This document shows, piece by piece, positions 10,084-19,384 of a stretch of 64,000 nt of DNA. The notes below the pieces were generated by a model. That model had not been told where the DNA came from, ran no database searches, and was given only the letters and a program-made list of their open reading frames with translations. This DNA is from Algicola sagamiensis DSM 14643. GTDB taxonomy: Bacteria > Pseudomonadota > Gammaproteobacteria > Enterobacterales > Alteromonadaceae. Where the stretch lies: positions 136,489 through 200,488 of the forward strand of contig NZ_KB894498.1 of NCBI RefSeq assembly GCF_000374485.1, written 5' to 3'. Each line of letters opens with the position of its first letter. Position 1 is the first letter of the stretch. The translations under genes were made by a program, and so were the position numbers.

Positions 10084-11097
10084 ATGACACCATTCCCGTT
10101 TGAGATCGACTCATTCGCAGACACTCTACTCGATTGGCAAAAGCAGCAAGGCAGGCACGACCTTCCCTGGCAACAAGATCCAACACCTTATCGTGTGCTT
10201 GTTTCCGAGATCATGTTGCAACAAACACAAGTGGCGACTGTGATCCCTTACTTTGAACGCTGGATGAACGCTTATCCGAGCGTTCAAGACTTAGCGGCCG
10301 CCGAAGAAGATGATGTGATGGCGCTTTGGCAAGGCCTGGGGTATTACTCTAGAGCCAGAAATTTAAGGAAAGCAGCCCAATATATCGTCCATGAATGTGG
10401 TGGTAGCTTTCCGACGGATGTCGAAGGAATGCTGGAAATCCCGGGTGTTGGCCGATATACCGCAGGTGCCATCGTTTCCTTTGCCTATAACAAACGTGGT
10501 CCCATTGTGGATGGGAATGTAAAGCGATTTTTCTGCCGTGTCTTTGGGATTGAAGGCGTACCAGGAACCTCTGCAACTGATAAATTACTTTGGTCCTATT
10601 CCGAACGGCTCACGCCAACACAGGATAATCGCGCATTCGCGCAGGGTTTGTTGGATATGGGCGCAACCATCTGTAAGCCGAAAAACCCCACATGCGAGCA
10701 GTGTCCATTCAACAAGGTCTGTATTGCAAACCAAACAAACCGCGTCAGCGAACTCCCGACACCCAAACCAAAGAAAACCGTCCCCACCAAGCCAGGCCAT
10801 TATTTATGGATTGAGCAAGACGGCAAACTTCTGTTGGAAAAGCGTGCCAAAGACGGGATCTGGGGTGCACTGTGGTGCTTACCACAAATTCATATCGACC
10901 CAGCACACCTGGAAAAACAAACCATCACCAAAGGGACGTTTAAACACACCTTCACCCATTACAAGCTGGATGCCACCGTCTGGCAAATCAGCAACCTTGG
11001 TCAACAAGCCACAAACCAACAATGGTTTAGCAAAGAAGAATGGCAAGACCTCGGACTCCCGACTCCAATTCGCAAGTTTTTACAAAAGCATGGATAA
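10084..11097 (+). CDS. mutY: Adenine DNA glycosylase MutY
   Basis: 337-aa base-excision repair glycosylase that removes A mispaired with 8-oxoG. It has catalytic Glu42 (SEIMLQQTQV), a helix-hairpin-helix (LEIPGVGRYTAGAI, 117-130), catalytic Asp143 (IVDGNVKR), and a 4Fe-4S cluster formed by Cys197, 204, 207 and 213 with the C-x6-C-x2-C-x5-C spacing. The C-terminal NUDIX-like 8-oxoG recognition domain begins near residue 235. Length is close to E. coli MutY (350). In relatives yggX normally follows directly; here 5 kb of inserted genes intervene. Confidence 0.97.
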   Translation: MTPFPFEIDSFADTLLDWQKQQGRHDLPWQQDPTPYRVLVSEIMLQQTQVATVIPYFERWMNAYPSVQDLAAAEEDDVMALWQGLGYYSRARNLRKAAQYIVHECGGSFPTDVEGMLEIPGVGRYTAGAIVSFAYNKRGPIVDGNVKRFFCRVFGIEGVPGTSATDKLLWSYSERLTPTQDNRAFAQGLLDMGATICKPKNPTCEQCPFNKVCIANQTNRVSELPTPKPKKTVPTKPGHYLWIEQDGKLLLEKRAKDGIWGALWCLPQIHIDPAHLEKQTITKGTFKHTFTHYKLDATVWQISNLGQQATNQQWFSKEEWQDLGLPTPIRKFLQKHG

Positions 11098-11100
11098 ATT

Positions 11101-11128
11101 ATTGGAAGGCGATTTCGCCTTCCAATTA
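11101..11128. terminator. Hairpin between convergent mutY and SUKH immunity gene
   Basis: Perfect 12-bp inverted repeat (ATTGGAAGGCGA / TCGCCTTCCAAT) immediately after the mutY stop, flanked by A/T-rich sequence on both sides. It is placed to act as a bidirectional terminator for the two convergent genes. Confidence 0.7.
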
Positions 11129-11152
11129 AAAAAACGCTTATTTAGGGAAGGT

Positions 11153-11650
11153 TTACTTCCAGTATGGAAGTCCCTCTGGTTGTGGAGTTCCATTAAGCAG
11201 AAAAGATACAAAATCAGCAAAGGAGTGAAACCGTTGGACTTCTTTACCCCAGTTTTCTGTTAAGAATAAACCAACTTTACCAGCATTTTCTGTTCCTTCC
11301 GTATAAAGAAGATAATAACCACCGCCATCATAAGGGGAAACCACAACGCCATTTTCGGGTACTGATTGATATCGTTGATCTTCATCATAGAACGCTCTGT
11401 AGTATTGAGTTCTTCTAATTACATCAACATCTTCTGCGAAAAGATCTTCTGGATCAGAGGTCCCGACAACATATTCACCAAACCAAAGAATATAGCCATA
11501 TTTGCTTAGAAAGTACTTATAATCCATCGGTAGCTGAACATTTAGTACTTTTTCAACATCTAATATTTCACAGTCTGGTGTACCACCCTCTCTGTATCGG
11601 TAGTTCTTTTTATCTTTCGCCTGAGAGATCAAGTCATCAATTTCGTTCAT
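11153..11650 (-). CDS. SMI1/KNR4 (SUKH) family immunity protein
   Basis: 165-aa acidic cytosolic protein of the SUKH superfamily: an N-terminal helix with IDDLISQAKD, then ILDVEKVLNVQLPMDYKYFLSKYGYI, the typical SMI1/KNR4 core (residues about 30-55), and later strands with GYYLLYTE. SUKH proteins are established immunity proteins for polymorphic toxins, many with nuclease tips. The ATG at 11650 has GAGGA 5 nt upstream; that ribosome site is inside the last codons of the Rhs gene, and the two genes overlap by 14 bp, the classic toxin/immunity coupling. It presumably neutralises the C-terminal nuclease of the preceding gene. Confidence 0.87.
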   Translation of the reverse strand: MNEIDDLISQAKDKKNYRYREGGTPDCEILDVEKVLNVQLPMDYKYFLSKYGYILWFGEYVVGTSDPEDLFAEDVDVIRRTQYYRAFYDEDQRYQSVPENGVVVSPYDGGGYYLLYTEGTENAGKVGLFLTENWGKEVQRFHSFADFVSFLLNGTPQPEGLPYWK

Positions 11651-14600
11651 TGTTTTCCTCAAAATAGCCTTTATAATTATTTAGATTTGGTCCATTTCCA
11701 TTCTCATCGTAAGGGCAATTACCTTCTTCATACCAATGAAGCTCACGGTTATAATCTTTATGAAATTCATCAGGGAGCATCTGTAGATTGCTTATCTTAT
11801 TGGGGTTTTCTTCAATCGGGCATCTAAAAATCGGTTTTTTATGATGTACATTATATCCTTCTGGAACACGGCCTGTAATTTCCATTTTCATAAGTTCCTT
11901 TTTACCGAAGTAAAGATGAGCTTCATGGCTTTCATCATTTAAAGCATCTTTTGCAAATTTTGAAACATATTCTTTTCTAGGTTGAGAAAACTCAGACCTA
12001 GCATTATCAACTTCACCAACTGTTCTTTTGTGAAACTTAGTAGGCTTAGCATCAGGGTCTCTCATTGAATCTTCAGCAGTTATCAATTCTCCATTTGAAG
12101 CCCATTCTTCGTTAACAAGAGAGCCATCTACTAAATGTCCTCCAGCAAACTCTTTTATCGTTAGCACTTTAGGTGAAACATCATCCCCAACTTTTCGGTA
12201 CATTGTAACCGTACCATTTTCTGGATCGAGTCCTAATTTATCATATTCATGTACCAGGAAATTTGTTCCACCTGGTTTACGTCGTTTAATTAGAGACTTA
12301 GTTTGCTCATCTGAAGAATTTACATTAGACCCTGCTTGTGCAGCTTCCAAAACTTTCTCTCGCATTTCAGGTGTTAAACCATCTTTTTCCAAGGCTGTCA
12401 GCATCTGCCCCAGCTTTTCCAACCCTTCCTTACACAACAACCCAAGTGGATCGACCCAATTAACTGGATTTGGAGCATATTGATACGGGTGTATTCCCCC
12501 TAAAATCCCGAGGGGATCTGGGCTGATAAAACGCTGCTGCTTTGGACTGTAATAGCGATAGCGGTTGTAATGTAAACCCGTTTCTTCGTCTGCGTATTGA
12601 CCCGCAAAGCGCAGGGGTTGTTCAATGGTGTTGGATGCATTTGCTGCCGCCAAACCATAGACGTCGCTTTGGTTTTGCCAAACAATCGTCCCTTCGAGAT
12701 CTAACAACAACTGTGGGGTACCGAGTTGATCCAATTGATAGGTATACACAATACCAGCCTTGACCATCGCAATCGGGTCAAAAGAGTCTGGCATATAGAT
12801 GAACCAAGTCCATTGTCCATCTTGGCACTCACCAACGAGTTGGTCTTTATCCCATAGGTAATGGGTAAGACGCTCACCTTGCTGTTTGGTTTGCCTTCTC
12901 CCAAAGGCATCATAGGTGTATTGGGTTTGGCCTTGCTCTGTGTTGACTGTGATTAACTGACTAAGCGCATCGAATTGATAACTCTGCCCGAGTGAGCGTA
13001 TTTGGTTACCTTGTTTGTCGTAACCACATGCCTGCTTGGCAATTGAGACAATGCGATCGCCCTGTATAGCAACCTTCGCCGATTGTGGATTCCCGAACGT
13101 ATCCCAATCATAAATATGTTGCTGAGTACCCATTGTCACTTGGGTCAACTGCTGACGTTGATTATAAGAATACTGAATCGTTGAATCGATGACGCCTTGT
13201 TGTTTTTTCTGGGTCAATTGATCCGCTTTATCGTAAGTGTACTGCGTCGATTGTAATGCGGTTTGCTGCGTATCGTATAACGACTGACGCGTCAGCCTAC
13301 CAAATAAATCGAACTGTTGCAGCAACAGACAGCCATGTCCGAATATGAGGGTCTTTGGATTGCCAGATTGGTCGTATTCCCACTGACAGATCGATTGCGC
13401 ATCCAACGAAATCTGGGCCAGTCGCGAATGCTTGTCGTAGGTATACAACACCGTTTGACCATCTGGTAGATGCAAGTGAGTGCGTCGGCCAAAGCGATCA
13501 TATTGGTATTTGAGCGCATGCCCACCGCTTTGCTCTGAGTACTTGAGCTTCCCCCCTTCGTCCCAGAATTGAAGGACCTGTGCATCAGCACTAAATGCCC
13601 GGGTGATCTGACCCATCGTGTTATAGGTGAATGTCCGCTCTACAACATTATCTGGCTTGCTCGCTCGCTTTGAGGTTAAACGGCCTAGCGGATCATAGGT
13701 GAGTTGAACTTGGCGGTCTCCTTCGGTCACTTGCGTCACGCGATCGCAAGGATCGTACTGGAAATCCAACGTTCGCCCGTCCAAACCTGTCATTTGGGTG
13801 ATATTTTCATTGCCGTCATAAGCAAATGTGACTTGTATACCATCATGGCGAGACAAGGATAATAAGTTGCGCTCGGTATCATAATTGAAAAACAAAGTGT
13901 TGCCATCCGGACGCGTGATCGTTTCTGGCAAGGTGTCATAGGTATAAGTTGCGGATGCGATACGGCCATCCGGTGCCGTATATTGGGTTAAGCGCCCGGC
14001 TTTATCATACACATAATGATGCGCCGATGTTGGCACCGTATCTTTATCTTTCGCTGCCTGATATGCCGCAAAGTCTGTTTGCAATACTCGCTCTACTTGG
14101 CCTTTCTTATTGTGATGGAATAAGTGTCCAAGGCCAGAAGGCTCCAAAATCCCGTTGAGCTGACCATCCTTGTGATAGCTATAACGTGTTTTGACGCCAG
14201 CGATATCTGTCATCAGCAATTGCAATTGTTGATCCCAGGTGAGGGTCATATGCGAGCGATCAAAATCGATGTATTTGGTCGGTAAATTCAGTCCATCGTA
14301 TTCAATCAGACAAGCTTGGTTGTCTGGATATTGCTCAGCCCGAAGTGTGCCATCGAGATCAAGAATACGCGTAATGGATTGTCCATCGGGTCGCTGCGTA
14401 CGAATACAATGACCCCAGCGGTCATAATCATATCGAGTCGTTTGACCCAGTGCATTGATATAGCTTAAACATTGGCCTTGACCATTGTATGTCCAATACT
14501 TCGAGTGCCCTAACGGATCCATAGTTTGGCTGCGCCAGCCAGCTTGGGTGTAGCCATAGTGCCAAGTATGCCCATTTCCATTGGTATACCGGACGAGTTG

Positions 14601-15944
14601 TCCTTTTTTGTTATGCTCGAACGTTTCTGTGTATCCACGTGAGTCCGTACACGTACTGATATTCGTTGCAGCATCAAATGTCATCCGACTGGCATAAACA
14701 CCATCTGATCCTCGTTGTGCAACACATTGACCATTTAGCCAAGACAAGTCGTGGGCTAGATCTTCCGCTCGCTCTCGACGGATCAGGCGATGTTGATTAT
14801 CGTAGTCATAACGCTCTTCTCTACCCTGTGCATCAATTGCGCCAATTAAATGACCGATACTGTCATAGCGATATTGAACCAATGGCACATCCTGTGCAAC
14901 GGCAACATTTTCAACAATCTGGTAGGGTGTCACAGCACTCAACCAACCTTCGCTTTGATAAATCAGTTGGACACCTCGGTGACCACGCCAACAGATATCA
15001 ATCACGCGATCCGTATCGTCATAATTCAACACCCACCATTGCGGGTTGGTATGAATTTCTACAAGCCGCCAGCGTTTTGATGCAGCTTTAAAAATATATC
15101 GGGTTTTATCTGGGAAAATCAGGGCATAGGAACGTGTCACACCAAACTGTTGCCCTTCCAGCGTCAAACCACTGCTGGACTGATAGCAGGTTTGTTTCGG
15201 TTCTAAGTAATCAAAAGTATGCTCACGGCCTTGCTCATCCGTATAAACCATCCAGCGTTTTGCGTCTTGTCCTTCTTCAGGAAATGATTCTTCGCACTCA
15301 ATCAAAGACACTTGCCAGGCATGACGCCATCCATAACCCATACCAACATTCATCTGTGCGTTGGAAGAACGGTATATTCGCTGCCATGGATGACGGATTG
15401 GACTGCGTTTTCCAATATCCACACAAGTCAGGATCTCTTCACCTGTGAGCATCGACACTGGATCGGCACGCAGCGCTTGATCTTCAATTGCTGGTGGTGT
15501 AGGCGTGTCATTCACCGATTGTTTTGGGTTGAATGTTGGTTCCGGCGCAGCGGGTGATACAACAGGTTTAGTTGACTTTGGCGGTGCCGATGGAGCATTA
15601 TCTGCCGCACGGACATTGCCAAGATAAGGCATTGTCTTTGGTGGATGCTCGTGAAAACAAACGAGCTTGTCTGCCAAAAGTTGAGTTTTCAGCATTTCAA
15701 GTTGATTGCGAGCGAGCTGGCTGATAAATCCTGATACACCTGACGCTTTTAGCAAACTCGCAAATTCATCCCGCTTCCAAGGGTCTCCGATGAGATCTTT
15801 CGAAATCAAGGAAATCTGACGTTCGGCTTCTGCCGATGTTTTTGTGGGGACAAGGTAGCCGCGAGAGGGGAGTTTGACGCCTTTGATACCGATGCTGACA
15901 ATCCCAGCACCTTGGGTTCGAAACGCAACATGCTTCAAAATCAT
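11637..15944 (-). CDS. Rhs polymorphic toxin with C-terminal HNH-type nuclease
   Basis: 1435-aa Rhs/YD-repeat protein. The N-terminal about 170 residues are unrecognised and Pro-rich at 115-155. A DUF6531-type segment (DPVSMLTGEEILTCVD) follows, then about 25 YD repeats (forms of YDxxGRL/xY) to about residue 1130. The Rhs core ends with the conserved YRYYSPKQQRFISPDPLGILGG and NPVNWVDPLGL (about 1130-1170), the usual boundary before a variable toxin. The toxin region ends with a His-Me-finger pattern: GRVPEGYNVHHKKP (His at about 1367-1368), then NPNKISNLQMLPDEFH. This suggests DNA or RNA cleavage in competitors. No PAAR domain or signal peptide is visible, so the export route (type VI or other) is unknown. 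The tip and immunity gene look more AT-rich than the core. Confidence 0.92.
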   Translation of the reverse strand: MILKHVAFRTQGAGIVSIGIKGVKLPSRGYLVPTKTSAEAERQISLISKDLIGDPWKRDEFASLLKASGVSGFISQLARNQLEMLKTQLLADKLVCFHEHPPKTMPYLGNVRAADNAPSAPPKSTKPVVSPAAPEPTFNPKQSVNDTPTPPAIEDQALRADPVSMLTGEEILTCVDIGKRSPIRHPWQRIYRSSNAQMNVGMGYGWRHAWQVSLIECEESFPEEGQDAKRWMVYTDEQGREHTFDYLEPKQTCYQSSSGLTLEGQQFGVTRSYALIFPDKTRYIFKAASKRWRLVEIHTNPQWWVLNYDDTDRVIDICWRGHRGVQLIYQSEGWLSAVTPYQIVENVAVAQDVPLVQYRYDSIGHLIGAIDAQGREERYDYDNQHRLIRRERAEDLAHDLSWLNGQCVAQRGSDGVYASRMTFDAATNISTCTDSRGYTETFEHNKKGQLVRYTNGNGHTWHYGYTQAGWRSQTMDPLGHSKYWTYNGQGQCLSYINALGQTTRYDYDRWGHCIRTQRPDGQSITRILDLDGTLRAEQYPDNQACLIEYDGLNLPTKYIDFDRSHMTLTWDQQLQLLMTDIAGVKTRYSYHKDGQLNGILEPSGLGHLFHHNKKGQVERVLQTDFAAYQAAKDKDTVPTSAHHYVYDKAGRLTQYTAPDGRIASATYTYDTLPETITRPDGNTLFFNYDTERNLLSLSRHDGIQVTFAYDGNENITQMTGLDGRTLDFQYDPCDRVTQVTEGDRQVQLTYDPLGRLTSKRASKPDNVVERTFTYNTMGQITRAFSADAQVLQFWDEGGKLKYSEQSGGHALKYQYDRFGRRTHLHLPDGQTVLYTYDKHSRLAQISLDAQSICQWEYDQSGNPKTLIFGHGCLLLQQFDLFGRLTRQSLYDTQQTALQSTQYTYDKADQLTQKKQQGVIDSTIQYSYNQRQQLTQVTMGTQQHIYDWDTFGNPQSAKVAIQGDRIVSIAKQACGYDKQGNQIRSLGQSYQFDALSQLITVNTEQGQTQYTYDAFGRRQTKQQGERLTHYLWDKDQLVGECQDGQWTWFIYMPDSFDPIAMVKAGIVYTYQLDQLGTPQLLLDLEGTIVWQNQSDVYGLAAANASNTIEQPLRFAGQYADEETGLHYNRYRYYSPKQQRFISPDPLGILGGIHPYQYAPNPVNWVDPLGLLCKEGLEKLGQMLTALEKDGLTPEMREKVLEAAQAGSNVNSSDEQTKSLIKRRKPGGTNFLVHEYDKLGLDPENGTVTMYRKVGDDVSPKVLTIKEFAGGHLVDGSLVNEEWASNGELITAEDSMRDPDAKPTKFHKRTVGEVDNARSEFSQPRKEYVSKFAKDALNDESHEAHLYFGKKELMKMEITGRVPEGYNVHHKKPIFRCPIEENPNKISNLQMLPDEFHKDYNRELHWYEEGNCPYDENGNGPNLNNYKGYFEENNERN

Positions 15945-16178
15945 ACGACGCTAGCTCCTTCTAAACTGATTTCTTTTTAATCACTGATTTTATTGAAATT
16001 TGCCAACAGATAATAACATTTTCACAAAGTTGTGACCATATTGAAAATAGAGTTGATGCTTTTAAGCCTGTTGCGCAACATAGTGCCTGAAATACCAACT
16101 CAAAACACGCACTATATCTCAATCTACGAAACTTCTTTATAATGTCACATCAAACGTATCCCTAAACAGGAAGACCTG

Positions 16179-16451
16179 ATGAGCAGAACGATATTTTGTC
16201 AGTTTCTCCAAAAAGAAGCTGAAGGACTGGATTTTCAACTCTACCCGGGTGAGCTGGGCCAGAAGATTTTTGACAACATCTCAAAAGAAGCTTGGGCAGA
16301 ATGGCAAAAAAAACAGACCATGCTGATCAATGAACACAAACTCAATATGATGGATCCGGAACATCGTAAGTTTCTAGAGACACAAATGAGTGGCTTTCTC
16401 TTCGAAGGAAAAGAGGTCGAAATCGAAGGATATAAGCCGCCTGAATCATAA
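16179..16451 (+). CDS. yggX: Fe(2+)-trafficking protein YggX
   Basis: 90-aa cytosolic protein matching YggX along its full length, with Cys7 in the N-terminal [16 protein letters not shown] motif and the mid-region [29 protein letters not shown]. The family helps protect and load Fe-S clusters under oxidative stress, including that of MutY. AGGA precedes the ATG by 6 nt. In relatives it sits directly behind mutY; here a Rhs module separates them, so it must now have its own promoter in 15945-16178, where I see no other feature. Confidence 0.95.
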   Translation: MSRTIFCQFLQKEAEGLDFQLYPGELGQKIFDNISKEAWAEWQKKQTMLINEHKLNMMDPEHRKFLETQMSGFLFEGKEVEIEGYKPPES

Positions 16452-16482
16452 TTTGCGCAATCTGTTGTTTATCTGCGCAAAT
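16451..16482 (+). terminator. Hairpin downstream of yggX
   Basis: A 9-bp perfect inverted repeat (ATTTGCGCA / TGCGCAAAT) with a 14-nt loop begins at the yggX stop codon. No strong T-run follows, so it is a weak or factor-assisted terminator, or an mRNA-stabilising hairpin. Confidence 0.4.
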
Positions 16483-16505
16483 AAAAGTTTCTGATAAAAA
16501 AAGTA

Positions 16506-16534
16506 TTGACTTAAAGGCCGAAAACCCGTTTAAT
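16506..16534 (+). promoter_or_regulatory. Sigma-70 promoter of tRNA-Phe
   Basis: TTGACT (16506-16511), a 17-bp spacer and TTTAAT (16529-16534), followed by a GC-rich discriminator just before the tRNA 5' end. This is typical of stringently controlled stable-RNA promoters. Confidence 0.75.
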
Positions 16535-16543
16535 ACGCCGCAC

Positions 16544-16619
16544 GCCCGGATAGCTCAGTCGGTAGAGCAGAGGATTGAAAATCCTCGTGTCGGTGGTTCG
16601 ATTCCGCCTCCGGGCACCA
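16544..16619 (+). tRNA. tRNA-Phe (anticodon GAA)
   Basis: 76-nt tRNA with encoded CCA. The acceptor stem GCCCGGA pairs with TCCGGGC (16609-16615), followed by discriminator A and CCA. The D-arm TAGCTCAGTCGGTAGAGCA is standard. The anticodon loop TTGAAAA carries GAA (Phe), and the T-arm contains GGTTCGATTCC. Confidence 0.97.
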
Positions 16620-16625
16620 TATTCT

Positions 16626-16652
16626 AAAGCCTCGCAATCGCGAGGCTTTTTT
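16626..16652 (+). terminator. Rho-independent terminator of tRNA-Phe
   Basis: A 10-bp perfect stem (AAAGCCTCGC / GCGAGGCTTT) with loop AATC runs into a T6 tract, starting 6 bp after the tRNA CCA. Confidence 0.92.
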
Positions 16653-16768
16653 GTTTCTGTTTCTTTTTAATTTGAAATCAATCATCTTCCAAAAGATCCC
16701 GTTCCCCCGCCTCACATTCAACATGAAATTCGATATAATGGCGCTTTTGCGCTGACAAGATCGAAAGA

Positions 16769-19348
16769 ATGCCTTTAGATAGATTTTCCGAATCCGCGAT
16801 CCAATCGCACACCCCCATGATGCAGCAATTTTTACGCATTAAGGCTGAGCACCCAAATATTCTTCTGTTTTACCGAATGGGTGATTTTTACGAGTTATTT
16901 TTCGAAGATGCGCAAAAAGCCTCTCAGCTCCTAGATATCTCCCTCACCAAACGGGGCCAATCCGGCGGGAGTGCTATACCGATGGCTGGCGTCCCTTATC
17001 ATGCCGTCGAAAACTATTTAGCAAAACTCGTTCAATTGGGCGAATCCGTCGCAATCTGCGAGCAAATTGGTGACCCTGCCACAAGTAAAGGTCCGGTCGA
17101 ACGGAAAGTCGTACGTATCGTTACACCCGGAACCATCACCGACGAAGCATTACTCAAAGAGAAAAAAGACAACTTTATTGCTGCGATTTTTGCTGCTCCG
17201 AAACAAGGTTTCGGCTTCGCATATCTGGATATTGCCAGCGGGCGCTTCTTAATCAATGAGCTAGAAAATGAAGAAGCCGTCAGTGCGGCCCTTCAGCGCA
17301 TTGATCCAGCAGAACTTCTTTATCCGGAAAACTTCTCTCACATGACATTGATTGAAGGAAGAAAAGGTCTTCGGCGTCGCCCTGAGTGGGAGTTTGAACT
17401 CGAAACTGCAACACGCCTGCTCACCCAGCAATTCCAAACACGCGATTTAATCGGTTTTGGAGTGCATCAAGCGCATCAGGGTCTCACTGCCGCAGGTTGT
17501 TTGATGCAGTACGTCAAAGATACGCAAAGAACTGCACTGCCACATATTCGTCGTATTGGCCTTGAGAAAAGCGGTGCTTGTGTGATCCTCGATGCTGCAA
17601 CACGCAAAAATCTGGAACTCACACAAAACTTATCCGGTGGTGATGAAAACACACTCAGCGCGGTGCTGGACGATACATCTACGCCGATGGGCAGTCGCTT
17701 GCTACAACGCTGGATCCACACACCAATTCGTGAAAAACAACAACTGGAAGAGCGCTACGACTGTATCGATAGTTTGATTCAAACCAGCGTTTATGCAGAC
17801 ATTCAGCCTTTATTAAAGCAAATCGGTGATATTGAACGGATCATCTCCCGATTAGCACTGCGCAGTGCTCGTCCAAGAGACTTTACCCGTCTGCGCCATG
17901 CATTTGCTCAATTACCTGAGCTGCAAGCATTGATGCAGCAGCTTCCCGCTGCATATTTGCAAAACTTAAGCGCACGCATTACGACTTACCCTGAGTTACA
18001 TAACTTGCTTGAGCGCGCCATTGTTGAAAATCCACCCGTGCTCATTCGCGATGGTGGTGTCATTGCACCCGGTTACCATGCAGAGCTGGATGAATGGCGA
18101 GCACTGAGTGACGGCGCAACTGATTACCTTCTTCAAATCGAACAACGCGAAAAAGAAAGAACCGGGATCCCAACGCTCAAAATTGGCTTTAATAAAGTCC
18201 ACGGCTATTACATTGAGATCAGCCGTGCTTATTCCGAGCAGGTTCCGCCGGAGTATGTTCGTCGACAAACGTTAAAGAATAACGAGCGGTATATTATTCC
18301 AGAATTAAAAGAATACGAAGACAAGGTCCTTGGCAGTCAAAGCAAAGCGCTCGCATTAGAAAAAAAGCTCTATGAAGCATTATTTGATGTCTTTTTGGAA
18401 CAATTAGCACCATTGCAAGCTTCATCCAATGCACTATGCGAACTCGACGTGTTATGTAATTTGGCTCAAAAAGCCGAGTCACTCAGCTACGCACGCCCGA
18501 CATTGTCCGACACTCAGGAAATCAACATCCAGTCTGGTCGTCATCCTGTTGTGGAATATATGTTAAAAGAGCCATTTATTCCAAACCCGGTTTCAATGCA
18601 CAAAAAATCACGTATGTTGATCATTACTGGTCCCAATATGGGCGGAAAATCAACCTATATGCGTCAAACTGCTCTGATCGTGCTTATGGCACATATTGGG
18701 AGTTTTGTCCCAGCTGAACGGGCGGTCATTGGGCCAGTTGACCGAATTTTCACGCGGATCGGTGCATCTGACGACTTAGCATCCGGTCGCTCAACATTCA
18801 TGGTTGAGATGACAGAAACCGCAAATATCCTCAATAACGCCACATCTAACAGCCTTGTGCTCATGGATGAAATCGGTCGAGGAACCAGTACTTATGACGG
18901 AATGTCCCTCGCCTGGGCATGTGCGACTTATCTCGCGGAGAAAATTCAAGCACACACCTTGTTTGCAACCCACTACTTCGAGTTAACCGCATTGGCAGAG
19001 CAACACGAACACATTCGCAACGTCCATATGGATGCGGTTGAACATGGAGATACGATTGCTTTTATGCATACAGTGGAAGAAGGGGCTGCGAGTAAGAGCT
19101 TTGGGATACAAGTCGCTCAACTCGCTGGTGTACCAAAACCTGTGATCCAATCTGCGAAGCAAAAGCTCAAACGATTAGAGTCTCAGTCCAACCCGCAGCC
19201 TGATCTCACCCAAGCTGCGCAGCTTGAGATGGCCCTTCCTGAAGAGCCACACCCACTTGTCGATGCCATGAAGGATATTGATCCTGATGAACTCACGCCT
19301 CGTCAGGCATTGGATCTCATGTATCGTTTGAAATCCCTTTCGGACTAA
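16769..19348 (+). CDS. mutS: DNA mismatch repair protein MutS
   Basis: 859-aa mismatch-recognition ATPase. The N-terminal mismatch-binding domain carries [13 protein letters not shown] (about residues 36-48), the Phe-x-Glu of which contacts the mispair. Connector, core lever and clamp domains follow. The ABC-type ATPase has Walker [10 protein letters not shown] (from residue 621), Walker [17 protein letters not shown] and the [12 protein letters not shown] switch. The C-terminal region (about 800-859) has the tetramerisation-type tail [18 protein letters not shown]. Length is close to E. coli (853). It is a stand-alone transcription unit after tRNA-Phe with its own terminator. Confidence 0.98.
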   Translation: MPLDRFSESAIQSHTPMMQQFLRIKAEHPNILLFYRMGDFYELFFEDAQKASQLLDISLTKRGQSGGSAIPMAGVPYHAVENYLAKLVQLGESVAICEQIGDPATSKGPVERKVVRIVTPGTITDEALLKEKKDNFIAAIFAAPKQGFGFAYLDIASGRFLINELENEEAVSAALQRIDPAELLYPENFSHMTLIEGRKGLRRRPEWEFELETATRLLTQQFQTRDLIGFGVHQAHQGLTAAGCLMQYVKDTQRTALPHIRRIGLEKSGACVILDAATRKNLELTQNLSGGDENTLSAVLDDTSTPMGSRLLQRWIHTPIREKQQLEERYDCIDSLIQTSVYADIQPLLKQIGDIERIISRLALRSARPRDFTRLRHAFAQLPELQALMQQLPAAYLQNLSARITTYPELHNLLERAIVENPPVLIRDGGVIAPGYHAELDEWRALSDGATDYLLQIEQREKERTGIPTLKIGFNKVHGYYIEISRAYSEQVPPEYVRRQTLKNNERYIIPELKEYEDKVLGSQSKALALEKKLYEALFDVFLEQLAPLQASSNALCELDVLCNLAQKAESLSYARPTLSDTQEINIQSGRHPVVEYMLKEPFIPNPVSMHKKSRMLIITGPNMGGKSTYMRQTALIVLMAHIGSFVPAERAVIGPVDRIFTRIGASDDLASGRSTFMVEMTETANILNNATSNSLVLMDEIGRGTSTYDGMSLAWACATYLAEKIQAHTLFATHYFELTALAEQHEHIRNVHMDAVEHGDTIAFMHTVEEGAASKSFGIQVAQLAGVPKPVIQSAKQKLKRLESQSNPQPDLTQAAQLEMALPEEPHPLVDAMKDIDPDELTPRQALDLMYRLKSLSD

Positions 19349-19356
19349 TTGAAGTT

Positions 19357-19379
19357 AGCGCGGCCATCGCCGCGCTTTT
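19357..19379 (+). terminator. Rho-independent terminator of mutS
   Basis: An 8-bp GC-rich stem (AGCGCGGC / GCCGCGCT) with loop CATC and a short T-run follows the mutS stop. It sits between convergent genes. Confidence 0.82.
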
Positions 19380-19384
19380 CACGA

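Noticed and set aside
10538..11263. 241-codon open frame on the plus strand overlapping mutY
   Set aside because: It is the +1 frame of mutY with Ser/Pro/Lys-biased content, has no domain, and runs through the mutY terminator hairpin.
12400..15500. Possible tandem DNA repeats in the Rhs gene
   Set aside because: The repetition is at protein level (YD repeats) with diverged codons. It is not a DNA tandem array or CRISPR.
16544..16619. tRNA-Phe as an integration site for an island
   Set aside because: Downstream is the tRNA terminator followed directly by mutS. No integrase and no repeated tRNA 3' end is visible.
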